DNA of 64,000 nt from Calliopsis andreniformis (GCF_051401765.1 NW_027480422.1:18494001-18558000); one strand, 5' to 3'. Numbered from the stretch's first letter, positions 38,327 to 51,052 are shown. Notes: generated by a model not told the origin, from the sequence alone. Numbers and translations are program-made.

Positions 38327-39309
38327 CACTCTAGGGCGTTGGTCCACCAGATCGAATAGTTAGGGCCTATGAAGTCAACGCCAGAACCATAAAATACAAA
38401 ATAAATTCAACAGTTTTTCCATCGTATAAAACGAATAATTGCAACCAGTATGAAAGTAATGGTCTCTTCTACGTTCCGGGATACCTAGGATTCACTCAAG
38501 GGCGTTGCTCCACCACATCTAATAGCTACGGCCTTCGAAGTCAACGCCAGAAGCATAAAATACAATACAAATACAAGGGTTTCTCCATCGTATAAAATGA
38601 ATAATTGCAAACAGTGAGAAAGGGAGGGTCATTTCTACGTTCCGGGCAACCTATGCTTCGCTCTAGGTCGTTCCTCCACCAGATCGAATAGCTGGCGACT
38701 TAGAAGTCAACTCCAGAAGCATAAAATACAATAAAAATCCAACAGTTTTTGCATCGTATAACAGGAATAATTGCAACCAGTGTTAAGGTAATGGACATTT
38801 CTACGTTCCGGGCTACCTAGGCTTCACTCTTGGGCTTTGGTCCACCATATCGAATTGCTAGCGACATAGAAGTCAACACCAGAAGCATAAAATACAATAA
38901 AAATAGTACAGTTTTTCCAACGTATAACTGGAATAATTGAAACCAGTGTGAAGCTAATGGCCATTTCTACGTTCCGGGAAACCTGGGCTTTACTCTAGGG
39001 CGTTGCTGCACCAGAGCGAATAGTTAGGGCCTTAGAAGTCAACCGCCGAAGCATAAAAGACAGTTTAGATACAACAGTTCTTCCATCCTATAACATGAAT
39101 AATTGCATCCAGTGTGATAGTAATGGCCATTTCTACATTGCGGGCAACCTAGCCTTCACTCTAGGGCGTTGCTCCACCAGATGGAATAGTTAGGGCCTTA
39201 GAAGTCAACGCCCGAAGCATAAAATACAATAAAGATACCACAGTTTTTCCATCGCGTAACAGGAGTAATTGCAACCAGTGTGAAGGTAATGGTCATTTCT
39301 ACGTTCTGG
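38327..39309 (+). repeat. Six monomers: diverged partial copy of the next segment
   Basis: About four monomers (38327-38980) align with 39323-39976 at offset 996. Examples are the GGGATACCTAGG, GAGAAAGGGAGGGTC and CGGGCTACCTAGG monomers. Several substitutions separate them, such as GGTCGTTCC against GGCTTTCC. The last two monomers (about 38980-39309) are unusually divergent, with GGAAACCTGGGCTTTAC, TCAACCGCCGAAGC and AAAAGACAGTTTAG. I did not find those again in the window. Confidence 0.7.
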
Positions 39310-41657
39310 GCAACCTAGGCTTCACTCTAGGGCGTTGGTCCACCAGATCGAATAGTTAGGGCCTATGAGGTCAACGCCAGAAACATAAAATACAAAATAA
39401 ATTCAACAGTTTTTCCATCGTATAAAACGAATAATTGCAACCAGTATGAAAGTAATGGTCTCTTCTACGTGCCGGGATACCTAGGCTTCACTCAAGGGCG
39501 TTGCTCCACCACATCTAATAGCTACGGCCTTCGAAGTCAACGCCAGAAGCCTAAAATACAATACAAATACAAGGGTTTCTCCATCGTATAAAATGAATAA
39601 TTGCAAACAGTGAGAAAGGGAGGGTCATTTCTACGTTCCGGGCAACCTATGCTTCGCTCTAGGGCTTTCCTCCACCAGATCGAATAGCTGGCGACTTAGA
39701 AGTAAACTCCAGAAGCATAAAATACAATAAAAATCCAACAATTTTTGCATCGTATAACAGGAATAATTGCAACCAGTGTTAAGGTAATAGTCATTTCTAC
39801 GTTCCGGGCTACCTAGGCTTCACTCTAGGGATTTGGTCCACCATATCGAATTGCTAGCGACATTGAAGTCAACACCAGAAGCATAAAATACAATAAAAAT
39901 CCAACAGTTTTTCCAACGTATAACTGGAATAATTGAAACCAGTGTGAAGCTAATGGCCCTTTCTACGTTCCGGGCAACCTAGGCTTCACTCTAGGGCGTT
40001 GGTCCACCAGATCGAATAGTTAGGGCCTATGAAGTCAACGCCAGAAGCATAAAATACAAAATAAATCCAACAGTTTTTCCATCGTATAAAACGAATAATT
40101 GCAACCAGTATGAAAGCTATGGTCATTTCTACGTTCCGGGCAACCTAGGCTTCACTCTAGGGCGTTACTCAGCCATATCGAATAGCTACGGCCCTACAAG
40201 ACAACGCCATAACTATAAAATACAATATAAATACAACAGTCTTTCCATCGTATAAAACGAATAATTGCAACCAGTGTGAAAGTGATGGTCCTTTCTACGT
40301 TCCGGGCAACCTAGGCTTCACTCTAGGGCGTCGGTCCACCAGATCGAATAGTTAGGGCCTAAGAAGTCAACGCCAGAAGCATAAAATACAATAAAAATAC
40401 TACAGTTTTTCCAACGTATAACTGGAATAATTGAAACCAGTGTGAAGCTAATGGCCATTTCTACGTTCCGGGCAACCTAGGCTTCAATCTAGGGCGTTGG
40501 TCCACCAGATCGAATAGTTAGGGCCTATGAAGTCAACGCCAGACGCATAAAATACAAAATAAATTCAACAGTTTTTCCATAGTATAAATCGAATAATTGC
40601 AACCAGTGTGAAAGTTATGGACATTTCTACGTTCAGGGCAACCTAGGCTGGACTCTGGGGCGTTGCTCCACCATATCGAATAGCTACGGCCCTAGAAGAC
40701 AACGCCATAACTATAAAATACAATATAAATACAACTGTCATTCCATCGTATAAAACAGATAATTGCAACCAGTCTGATAGTTATGGTCATTTCTACGTTC
40801 CGGGCAAGCTAGGCTTCACCATAGGGCGTTGCACCACCAGTTCGAATAGTTAGGGCCTAAGAAGTCAATGCCAGAAGCATAAAATACAATATAAATACAA
40901 CAGTTTTTTCATCGTATAACAGGAATAATTGCAACAAGCCTGAAGGTAATAGTCATTTCTACGTTTCGGGTAACCTAGGCTTCACTCTAGGGCGTTGCTC
41001 CACCAGTTCGAATAGCTAGGGACTTAGAATTCAACGCCAGAAGAATAAAATACAACATAAGTATAACAGTTCTTCCATCGTATAAATTGTATAATTGCAA
41101 GCAGTGTGAAGGTAATGGTCATTTCTACGTTCCGGGCAACCTAGGCTTCACTCTAGAGCATTGCTCCACCAGATCGAATAGTTAGGGCCTAAGAAGACAA
41201 CGCCAGAAGCATAAAATACAATATAAATACAACAGCTTTTCCATCGTATATAATGTATATTTGCAAACAGTGTGAAAGTAAAGATCATTTCTACGTTCCG
41301 GTCACCCTAGGCTTCACTCTAGGGCGTTGTTACACCAGATCGATTAGTTAGGGCCTAAGAAGTCAACGCCAGAAGCATAAAATACAATATAAATACAACA
41401 GCTTTTCCATCGTATATAATGTATATTTGCAAACAGTGTGAAAGTAAAGGTCATTTCTACGTTCCGGGCAACCTAGGCTTAACTGTAGGGAGTCGCTCCA
41501 CCAGATCGAATAGATAGGGCCTTAGAAGTCAACGCCCGAAGCATGAAATACAATAGAAATTCAACAGTTTTTCCACCGTATTACAGGAATAATTGCAACC
41601 AGTGTGAAAGATATGGTCATTTCTATGTTCCGGGCAACCTAGGCTCCACTCTAGGGC
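39310..41657 (+). repeat. Fourth copy of the 48-mer interval (right portion)
   Basis: This copy aligns to 48-mer copy 2 at offset 16263 from about 23047. From 39636 it also aligns to the third copy at offset 6471 (33165-35186). It keeps about 330 bp (39310-39636) that the third copy lost in its six-monomer deletion. It therefore did not descend from that deleted form unless the segment was restored. One patch at about 40258-40345 does not match either relative. A at 40707 agrees with copies 2 and 3. Confidence 0.85.
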
Positions 41658-43146
41658 GTTGCTCCAACAAATTGAATAGCTAGGGCCTCAGAAGTCAACG
41701 CCCGAAGCATAAAATACAATAAAAAGACAACAGTTTTTCACCGTATATCAGGAATAATTGCAACCAGAGTGAAAGTCATGGTCATTTCTACGTTCCGGGC
41801 GACCAAGGCTTCACTCTGGGGCGTTGGTCCACCAGATCAAAAAGCTACGGCCTAAGAAGTCAACGCCAGAAGCATAAAATACAATATAAATACAATAGTT
41901 TTTCCATCGTCTAAACCGAATAATAGCACGAGTGTGAAAGGTATGGTCATTTCTACGTTCCGGGCAACCTAGGCTCCACTCTAGGGCGTTGCTCCACCAG
42001 ATCCAATAGTTAGGGCCTTAGAAGTCAACGCCCGAAACATAAAGTACAATAAAAATACAACAGTTTTTCATCGTATAATAGGAATCATTGCAACCAGCGT
42101 GAAAGTAATGGCCATTTCTACGAACCGGGCAACCTAGGCTTCACTCGAGGGCGTTGCTCCACCACATCGAATAGCTACGGCCTTAGAAGTCAACGCCAGA
42201 AGCATAAAATACAATATAAATACAGCAGCTTTTCCATCGTATAACAGGAATAACTGCATCCAGTATTAAAGTAATGGTCATTTCTACGTTTCGGGCAACC
42301 TAGGCTCCACTCTAGGGCGTTGCTCCAACAAATTGAATAGCTAGGGCCTCAGAAGTCAACGCCAGAAGCATAAAATACAATAAAAATGCAACAGTTTTTC
42401 CATCGTATAACAGGAAAGCTGCAACCAGTGTGAAAGTACTGGTCATTTCTATGTTCCCGGTAACCTAGGCTTCACTCTAGGGTGTTGGTCCACCAGATCC
42501 AATGGTTAGGGCCTAAGAAGTCAGCGCCAGAAGCATAAAATACAAAATAGATACAACATTTTTTCCATCGTATATAATGTATATTTGCAAACAGTGTGAA
42601 AGTAAAGGTCGTTTCCACGTTCCGGGCAACCTAGGCTTAACTGTGGGGCGTTGCTCCACCAGATCGCATAGTTAGGGACTTAGAATTCAACGCCAGAAGC
42701 ATAAAATACAATAAAAATGCAACAGTTTTTCCGTCGTATAACAGGAACAACTGCAACCAGTGTGAAAGTACCTGTCATTTCTACGTTCCGGGCAACCTAG
42801 GCTTCACTCTAGGGCGTTGCTCCACCTGATCGAACAGCTAGGGACTTAGAATTCAACGCCAGAAGAATAAAATACAACCTATGTACAACAGTTTTACCAT
42901 CGTATAAAATGAATAATCGCAAACAGTGTGAAGGTAATGATAATTTCTACGTTCCGGGCAACCTAGGCTTCACTCTAGGGCGTTGATCCACCAGATCGAA
43001 TAGCTAGGGCCTTAGAAGTCAACGCCCGAAGCATAAAATACAAAATAAATAGAACAGTTTTTCCATTGTATAAAACGAATAATTGAAACCAGTGTGAAAG
43101 TTATGATCTTTTCTACTTTCCGCATAACCTGGGCTTCACCCCAGGG
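41658..43146 (+). repeat. Mosaic monomers linking to right-hand families
   Basis: About nine monomers are related to several distant places. The segment 41990-42600 aligns with 44973-45583 (offset 2983). The monomer near 41826 with TCGTCTAAACCG aligns with 50112. The monomer 42640-42800 resembles the second monomer of the nine-monomer unit (35501). The monomer 42815-42960 (CACCTGATCGAACAGC) aligns with 59227-59370. This is where variants typical of the right third first become common. Confidence 0.7.
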
Positions 43147-44793
43147 CGGTGCTCCACCAGACCAAATAGTTAGGGCCTAAGAAGTCAACGCCAGAAGCAT
43201 AAAATACAATATAAATACAACAGCTTTTCCATCGTATATAATGTATATTTGCAAACATTGCGAAAATAACGGTGGTTTCTACGATCCGGCAACCTAGGCT
43301 TCACTCCAGGGCTTTGCTCCACCAGATCGAATAGTCTGGGACATCGAATTCAACGCCAGAAGCATAAACTACAATAAAAATGCAACAGTTTTTCCATCGT
43401 ATAAGAGGAGTAATTGCAACCAGTGTGAAGGTAATGGTCATTTCCACGTTCCGGGCAACCTAGGCTTAACTGTAGGGCGTTGCTCCACCAGATCGCATAG
43501 TTAGGGACTTAGAATTCAACGCCAGAAGCATAAAATACAATAAAAATGCAACAGTTTTTCCGTCGTATAACAGGAATAACTGCAACCAGTGTGAAGGTAA
43601 TGGTCATTTCCACGTTCCGGCGACCTAGGCTTCACTCTAGGACACTCCTCCACCACATCCAATATCTAGGACCTTAGAAGTCAACCCCAGGAGCATGAAA
43701 TACAATATAAATACAACAGTTCTTCCATCGTATAACAGGAATAATTGCAACCAGTGCGAAGGTAATGGTCATTTCTACGTTCCGGGCAACCTAGGCTTCA
43801 TTCTAGGGCGTCGGTCCATCAGATCGAATAGCTAGCGACTTAGAAGTCAGCGCCAGAAGCATAAAATACAATAAAAATACAACAGTTTTTCCAACGTATA
43901 ACTGGAATAATTGCAACCAGTGTGAAGCTAATGGTCATTTCTACTTTCCGGGCAACCTAGGCTTCACTCTAGGGCGGCGGTCAACCAGATCGAATAGTTA
44001 GGGCCTATGAAGTTAACGCCAGAAGCATAAAGTACAAAATAAATTCAGCAGTTTTTCCATCGTATAAAACGAATAATTGCAACCAGTGTGAAAGTTATGG
44101 TCATTTCTACGTTCCGGGCAACCTAGGCTCGACTCTAGGGCGTTGCTCCAACAGATCGATTAGTTAGGGCCTTAGAAGTCAACGCCCGAAGCATAAAATA
44201 CATTAAAAATGCAACAGTTTTTCCATCGTATAAAATGAATAATTGCAATCAGTGTAATGGTAATGGTCATTTCTACGTTCCGGGCAAGCTTGGCTTCACT
44301 CTAGGGCGTTCCTCCACCAGATCGAATAGATAGGGCCTAAGAAGTCAACGCCAGAAGCAGAAAATACAATAAAAATGCAACAGCCTTTCCTTCGTATAAA
44401 ATGAATAATTGCAATTTGTGTGAAGGTAATGGTCATTTCTACGTTCCGGGCAACCTAGGCTTCACTCTAGGGCGTTGCTCCACCAGATCGAATAGATAGG
44501 TCCTAAGAAGTCAACGCCAGAAGCATAAAACACAATATAAATAAAACTGCTGTTCCATCGTATAAAACGAATAATTGCAACCAGTGTGAAAGTGATGGTC
44601 CTTTCTACGTTCCGGGCAACCTAGGCTTCACTCTAGGGCGTCGGTCCACCAGATCGAATAGCTAGCGACATAGAAGTCAACGCCAGAAGCATAAAATACA
44701 TTAAAAATACAACAGCTTTTCCAACGTATAACTGGAATAATTGCAACCAGTGTGAAAGTAATGGCCATTTCTACGTTCCGGGCAACCTAGGCT
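43147..44793 (+). repeat. Nine-monomer unit, copy C, with preceding monomer
   Basis: This segment matches 35186-36833 at offset 7961. The unit proper begins at CACTCCAGGG (43302). Differences from copies A and B include GGGCGGCGG for GGACGTCGG (43970s), GCTCGACTC for GCTTGACTC, GTTCCTCC for GTTGCTCC, and ACATTAAAAATAC for ACAATAAAAATAC (44700). That is about six changes in 1.5 kb. At 44791 the sequence leaves the unit with GCTCCACTCTAGGG. Confidence 0.88.
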
Positions 44794-45585
44794 CCACTCT
44801 AGGGCGTTGCTGCACCAGATCGAATAGCTAGGGCCTAAGAAGTCAACGCCCGAAACATAAAATACAATAAAAATACAAAAGTTTTTCCGTCGTATAACGG
44901 TAATAATTGGAACCAGTATGGAAGCTATGGTCATTTTTACGTTCCGGGCAACCTAGGCTTCACCCTAGGGCGTTGCTCCACCAGATCCAATAGTAAGGGC
45001 CTTAGAAGTCAACGCCCGAAACATAAAGTACAATAAAAATACAACAGTTTTTCATCGTATAATAGGAATAATTGCAACGAGCGTGAAAGTAATGGCCATT
45101 TCTACGAACCGGGCAACCTAGGCTTCACTCGAGGGCGTTGCTCCACCACATCGAATAGCTACGGCCTTAGAAGTCAACGCCAGAAGCATAAAATACAATA
45201 TAAATACAGCAGCTTTTCCATCGTATAACAGGAATAACTGCAACCAGTATTAAAGTAATGGTCATTTCTACGTTTCGGGCAACCTAGGCTCCACTCTAGG
45301 GCGTTGCTCCAACAAATTGAATAGCTAGGGCCTCAGAAGTCAACGCCAGAAGCATAAAATACAATAAAAATGCAACAGTTTTTCCATCGTATAACAGGAA
45401 AGCTGCAACCAGTGTGAAAGTACTGGTCATTTCTATGTTCCCGGTAACCTAGGCTTCACTCTAGGGTGTAGGTCCACCAGATCCAATGGTTAGGGCCTAA
45501 GAAGTCAGCGCCAGAAGCATAAAATACAAAATAGATACAACATTTTTTCCATCGTATATAATGTATATTTGCAAACAGTGTGAAG
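44791..45585 (+). repeat. Five-monomer segment repeated at 50260-51053
   Basis: The segment aligns at offset 5469, changing to 5468 by the end, for nearly 800 bp. Markers include CGTATAACGGTAATAATTGG, TACGAACCGGGCAACC, CTCCAACAAATTGAATAG, GGAAAGCTG and GATACAACATTTTTTCC. Its right three-quarters also aligns with 41990-42600. A shortened version that lacks about two monomers is at 58718-59200. There are therefore four versions in the window. Confidence 0.8.
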
Positions 45586-45755
45586 GTAATGGTCATTTCC
45601 ACGTTCCGGCGACCTAGGCTTCACTCTAGGGCCTTGTTCCACCAGATCGAATAGTTAGGGCCTAAGAAGTCAACGCAAGAAGCATAAAATACAATATAAA
45701 TACAACAGTTTTTCCATCGTATAACATGAATAATTGCATCCAGTGTGAAAGATAA
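45586..45755 (+). repeat. Linker monomer
   Basis: About one monomer (GGGCCTTGTTCCACC, CAACGCAAGAAGC, TAACATGAATAATTGCATCC) lies between two repeated segments. The CAACGCAAGAAGC form recurs near 48495, 55960 and 59935, so it is a member of a right-hand subfamily. It is ordinary satellite sequence. Confidence 0.6.
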
Positions 45756-46860
45756 GGTCACTTCTACGTTCCGGCAACCTAGGCTTCACTCTAGGGCGTT
45801 GGTCCACCTGATCCAATAGTTAGGGCCTAAGAAGCCAACGCCAGAAACACCAATTACAAAATAAATACAACAGTTTTCCCATCGTATGAAAAGAATAATT
45901 GCAACCAGTGTGAAAGTAATGGTCATTTCTACGTTTCGGGCAACATAGGCTTCACTCTTGGACGTTGCAACACGAGTTCGAATAGCTAGGGCCTTAGAAG
46001 ACAACGCCAGAAGCATAAAATATAATATAAATACAACAGTTTTTCCATCGTATAGCATGAGTAATTCCAACCAGAGTGAAAGTAATGGTCATTTCTACGT
46101 TTCGGCCAACCTAGGCTTCTCTCTAGGGCGTTGCTCCACCACATCCAATATCTAGGACCTTAGAAGTCAACGCCAGAAGCATAAAATACAATATAAATAC
46201 AACAGTTTTTCCATCGTATAAAATGATTAATTGCAACCAGTGTGAAGGTGATGGTCATTTCTACGTTCCGGGCTACCAAGGCTTCACTCTAGGGCGTTGC
46301 TCCACCAGATCGAATAGTTAGCGCCTAGGAAGTCAACGCCAGAAGCATAAAATACAATGAAAATACAACAGTCTTTCCATCCTATAACAGGAATAATTGC
46401 AACCAGTGTGAAGGTGATGCTCTTTTCTATGTTGCGGGCAACCTAGGCTTCACTCTAGTGCGGTGCTCCACCACATCAAATAGTTAGGGCCTAAAAAGTC
46501 GACGCCAGAAGCATAAAATACAATATAAATATAATAGCTTTTCCATCGTATAAAATGTATATTTGCAAACAGTATGAAAGTAGTGGACATTTCTACGTTC
46601 CGGGCAACCTATACTTAACTTGAGGGCGTTGCTCCACAAGATCGAATAGTTAGGGACTTCGAATTCAACGCCAGAAGCATAAAATGCAATATAAATACAA
46701 CAGCTTTTCCATCGTATAACAGGAAAGTTGCAGCATGCGTGAAGGTAATGTTCATTTCCACGTCCCGGGCAATCTAGGCTTCACTCTAGGGCGTTGCTCC
46801 ACTAGATCGTATAGTGAGGGCCTGAGAAAACAACGCCAGAAGCATAAAATACAATATAAA
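45756..46860 (+). repeat. ~1.1 kb recurring segment, copy 1 of 4
   Basis: This segment of about 6-7 monomers recurs at 48906-50010 (offset 3150), 56534-57638 (7628 further) and about 61507-62611 (4973 further). Marker monomers are CACCTGATCCAATAG, CAACATAGGCTTCACTC with GGACGTTGCAACACGAG, CACATCCAATATCTAGG, TTTTCTATGTTGCGGG, and GGAAAGTTGCAGCATGCG. Copies 1 and 4 also share the following monomer (CAGATTTTCC and TAACAGTAATAATTGC), which copies 2 and 3 lack. Confidence 0.85.
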
Positions 46861-48905
46861 TACAACAGATTTTCCATCGTATAACAGTAATAATTGCAAC
46901 CATTGTGAAAGATATGGTCACTTCTACGTTCCGGGCAACCTAGGCTTCACTCTAGGGCGTTGGTACACCAGATCCAATAGATAGGGCCTAAGAAGTCAAC
47001 GCCAGGAGCACCAAATACAAAACAAATACAACAGTTTTTCCATCGTATAAAACGAATAATTGCAACCAGTGTGAAAGTAATGGTCATTTCTACGTTCCTG
47101 GCTCCTAGGCTTCACTCTAGTTCGTTTTTCCACGAGATCGAATAGTTAGTGCCTAAGAAGTCAATGCCAGAAGCATAAAATACAATATAAATTCAACAGT
47201 TTTTACACCGTATAACAGGAATAATTGCAACCAGTGTGAAAGATATGGCCATTTCTACGTTTCGGGCAACATAGGCTTCACTCTTGGACGTTGCCACACG
47301 AGATCGAATAGCTAGGGCCTTAGAAGACAACGCCAGAAGCATAAAATATAATATAAATACATCAGTTTTTCCGTCGTATAGCATGAATAATTCCAACCAG
47401 AGTGAAAGTAATGGTCATTTCTACGTTTCGACCAACCTAGGCATCTCTCTAGGGCGGTAATCCACCAGACCAAATAGTTAGGGCCTAAAAAGTCCACGCC
47501 AGATGCATAAAATACTATATAAATATAACAGCTTTTCCATCGTATATAATGTATATTTGCAAACAGTATGAAAGTAATGGACATTTCTACGTTCCGGGCA
47601 ACCTAGGCTTAACTTTAGGGCGTTGCTCCACCAGATCGCATAGTTAGGGACTTAGAATTCAACGCCAGAAACATAAAATACAACATAAGTACAACAGTTT
47701 TTCCATCGTATAACAGGAATAATTGCAACCACTGTGAAGGTAATGGTCATTTCTACGTTCCGGGCGACCTAGACTTCACTCTAGGGCGTTGCTCCACCAG
47801 ATCGAATTGTTAGGGCCTTAGAAATGAACGCCAGAAGCATAAAATACAATATAAATACAACAGTTGTTCCATCGCATAACATGAATAATTGCAACCAGTG
47901 TGAAAGATATGGTAATTTCTACGTTCCGGGCAGCTTAGGCTTCACTCTAGGGTGTTGGTCCTCCAGATCCAATAGTTAGGGCCTAAGAAGTCAACGCCAG
48001 AAACACCAAACACAAACCAAGTACAACAGATTTTCCGTCGTATAAAACGAATAATTGCAACCAGTGTGAAAGTAATGGTCATTTCTACGTTCCGGGCAAC
48101 CTAGGCTTCACTCTAGGGCGTTGTTCCACCAGATCGAATAGTTAGGGCCTAAGAAGTCAAGACAAGAAGCATAAAATACAATATAAATACAACAGTTTTT
48201 CCATCGTATAACATGAATAATTGCATCCAGTGTGAAAGATATGGTCATTTCTACGTTCCGGGCAACCTAGGCTTGATCCTAGGGCGTTGCTCCACCATAT
48301 CGAATAGCTAGGGCCTTAGAAGTCAACGCCCGAAACATAAAATACAATGAAAATACAACAGTCTTTCCATCCTATAACAGGAATAATTGCAACCAGTGTG
48401 AATGTGATGCTCTTTTCTATGTTGCGGACAACCTAGGCTTCACTCTAGGGCGTTGTTCCACCAGATCGAATAGTTAGGGCCTAAGAAGTCAACGCAAGAA
48501 GCATAAAATACAATATAAATACAACAGTTTTTCCATCGTATAACATGAATAATTGCAACCAGTGTGAAGGTGATGGTCATTTCTACGTTCCGGGCAACCA
48601 AGGCTTCACCCTAGGGCGTTGCTCCACCAGATCGAATAGTTAGCGCCTAGGAAGTCAACGCCAGAAGCATAAAATACAATGAAAATACAACAGTCTTTCC
48701 ATCCTATAACAGGAATAATTGCAACCAGTGTGAAGGTGATGCTCTTTTCTATGTTGCGGACAACCTAGGCTTCACACTAGGACGTTGCTCCACCATATCG
48801 AATTGTTACGGCCTTAGAAGTCAACGCCAGAAGCATAAAATACAATATAAATACAACAGTTTTTCATCGTATAATAGGAATAGTTGCAAGCAGTCTGAAA
48901 GGTAT
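46861..48905 (+). repeat. Mosaic of about 12 monomers
   Basis: Only satellite monomers are present. The part 47246-47798 recurs twice further right (55206 and 63328). Monomers from about 48421 align with 55883 onward at offset 7462, then at 7628 from about 48780 after an extra monomer in the distal copy. Local near-duplicates (48360-48420 and 48700-48760, with TTTTCTATGTTGCGGACA) show small-scale expansion. Confidence 0.7.
47246..47798 (+). repeat. ~550 bp segment, copy 1 of 3
   Basis: The segment recurs at 55206-55758 (offset 7960) and 63328-63880 (8122 further). It contains CACTCTTGGACGTTGCCACACGAG, split here between the conserved CAACATAGGC context and the variant end, then GTTTCGACCAACCTAGGC, TAATCCACCAGACC and GTCCACGCCAGATGC monomers. 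The first and third copies continue alike into a GAATTGTTAGGGCC monomer with AGAAATGAACGCC. The second copy instead goes to CTTATCGAATAGC. Confidence 0.75.
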
Positions 48906-50010
48906 GGTCACTTCTACGTTCCGTCAACCTAGGCTTCACTCTAGGGCGTTGGTCCACCTGATCCAATAGTTAGGGCCTAAGAAGCCAACGCCAGAAACAC
49001 CAATTACAAAATAAATACAACTGTTTTCCCATCGTATGAAAAGAATAATTGCAACCAGTGTGAAAGTAATGGTCATTTCTACGTTTCGGGCAACATAGGC
49101 TTCACTCTTGGACGTTGCAACACGAGTTCGAATAGCTAGGGCCTTAGAAGACAACGCCAGAAGCATAAAATATAATATAAATACAACAGTTTTTCCATCG
49201 TATAGCATGAATAATTCCAACCAGAGTGAAAGTAATGGCCATTTCTACGTTTCGGCCAACCTAGGCTTCTCTCTAGGGCGTTGCTCCACCACATCCAATA
49301 TCTAGGACCTTAGAAGTCAACGCCAGAAGCATAAAATACAATATAATTACAACAGTTTTTCCATCGTATAAAATGATTAATTGCAACCAGTGTGAAGGTA
49401 ATGGTCATTTCTACGTTCCGGGCTACCAAGGCTTCACTCTCGGGCGTTGCTCCACCAGATCGAATAGTTAGCGCCTAGGAAGTCAACGCCAGAAGCATAA
49501 AATACGATGAAAATACAACAGTCTTTCCATCCTATAACAGGAATAATAGCAACCAGTGTGAAGGTGATGCTCTTTTCTATGTTGCGGGCAACCTAGGCTT
49601 CACTCTAGGGCGGTGCTCCACCACATCAAATAGTTAGGGCCTAAAAAGTCGACGCCAGAAGCATAAAATACAATATAAATATAATAGCTTTTCCATCGTA
49701 TAAAATGTATATTTGCAAACAGTATGAAAGTAGTGGACATTTCTACGTTCCGGGCAACCTATACTTAACTTGAGGGCGTTGCTCCACCAGATCGAATAGT
49801 TAGGGACTTCGAATTCAACGCCAGAAGCATAAAATGCAATATAAATACAACAGCTTTTCCATCGTATAACAGGAAAGTTGCAGCATGCGTGAAGGTAATG
49901 TTCATTTCCACGTCCCGGGCAATCTAGGCTTCACTCTAGGGCGTTGCTCCACTAGATCGAATAGTGAGGACCTGAGAAAACAATGCCAGAAGCATAAAAT
50001 ACAATATAAA
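48906..50010 (+). repeat. ~1.1 kb recurring segment, copy 2 of 4
   Basis: This copy aligns with 45756-46860 at offset 3150 and 56534-57638 at offset 7628. After 50010 it continues TTCAACAGTTTTTACACC, as in the third copy, up to about 57680. Scattered substitutions exist between copies, for example GTGAGGACC at about 49964 against GTGAGGGCC. This family is therefore older than the tandem pairs at 35-38 kb and 51-55 kb. Confidence 0.82.
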
Positions 50011-50259
50011 TTCAACAGTTTTTACACCGTATAACAGGAATAATTGCAACCAGAGTGAAAGTCATGGTCATTTCTGCGTTCCGGGCGACCAAGGCTTCAC
50101 TCTGGGGCGTTGGTCCACCAGATCGAAAAGCTACGGCCTAAGAAGTCAACGCCAGAAACATAAAATACAATATAAATACAATAGTTTTTCCATCGTCTAG
50201 ACCGAATAATTGCACGAGTGTGAAAGGTGTGGTCATTTCTACGTTCCGGGCAACCTAGG
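50011..50259 (+). repeat. Monomers shared with 41.75-42.0 kb
   Basis: This stretch contains GGGCGACCAAGGC, GGGGCGTTGGTCCACC, AAAGCTACGGCC and a TCGTCTAGACCG form. They correspond to 41780-41960 at offset about 8286. It joins copy 2 of the 1.1 kb segment to the five-monomer segment that follows. Nothing other than satellite is seen. Confidence 0.65.
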
Positions 50260-51052
50260 CTCCACTCTAGGCCGTTGCTCCACCAGATCGAATAGCTAGG
50301 GCCTAAGAAGTCAACGCCCGAAACATAAAATACAATAAAAATACAAAAGTTTTTCCGTCGTATAACGGTAATAATTGGAACCAGTATGAAAGCTATGGTC
50401 ATTTCTACGTTCCGGGCAACCTAGGCTTCACCGTAGGGCGTTGCTCCAGCAGATCCAATAGTTAGGGCCTTAGAAGTCAACGCCCGAAACATAAAGTACA
50501 ATAAAAATACAACAGTTTTTCATCGTATAATAGGAATAATTGCAACCAGCGTGAAAGTAATGGCCATTTCTACGAACCGGGCAACCTAGGCTTCACTCGT
50601 GGGCGTTGCTCCACCACATCGAATAGCTACGGCCTTAGAAGTCAACGCCAGAAGCATAAAATACAATATAAATACAGCAGCTTTTCCATCGTATAACAGG
50701 AATAACTGCAACCAGTATTAAAGTAATGGTCATTTCTACGTTTCGGGCAACCTAGGCTCCACTCTAGGGCGTTGCTCCAACAAATTGAATAGCTAGGGCC
50801 TCAGAAGTCAACGCCAGAAGCATAAAATACAATAAAAATGCAACAGTTTTTCCATCGTATAACAGGAAAGCTGAAACCAGTGTGAAAGTACTGGTCATTT
50901 CTATGTTCCCGGTAACCTAGGCTTCACTCTAGGGCGTTGGTCCACCGTATCCAATGGTTAGGGCCTAAGAAGTCAGCGCCAGAAGCATAAAATACAAAAT
51001 AGATACAACATTTTTTCCATCGTATATAATGTATATTTGCAAACAGTGTGAA
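50260..51052 (+). repeat. Five-monomer segment, second copy
   Basis: This is the copy of 44791-45585 at offset 5469/5468. Differences include GGCCGTTGCTCC for GGGCGTTGCTGC at its start, CACTCGTGGGCG for CACTCGAGGGCG (about 50596), and AAGCTGAAACC for AAGCTGCAACC. It runs directly into the first 11-monomer unit. Confidence 0.78.
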
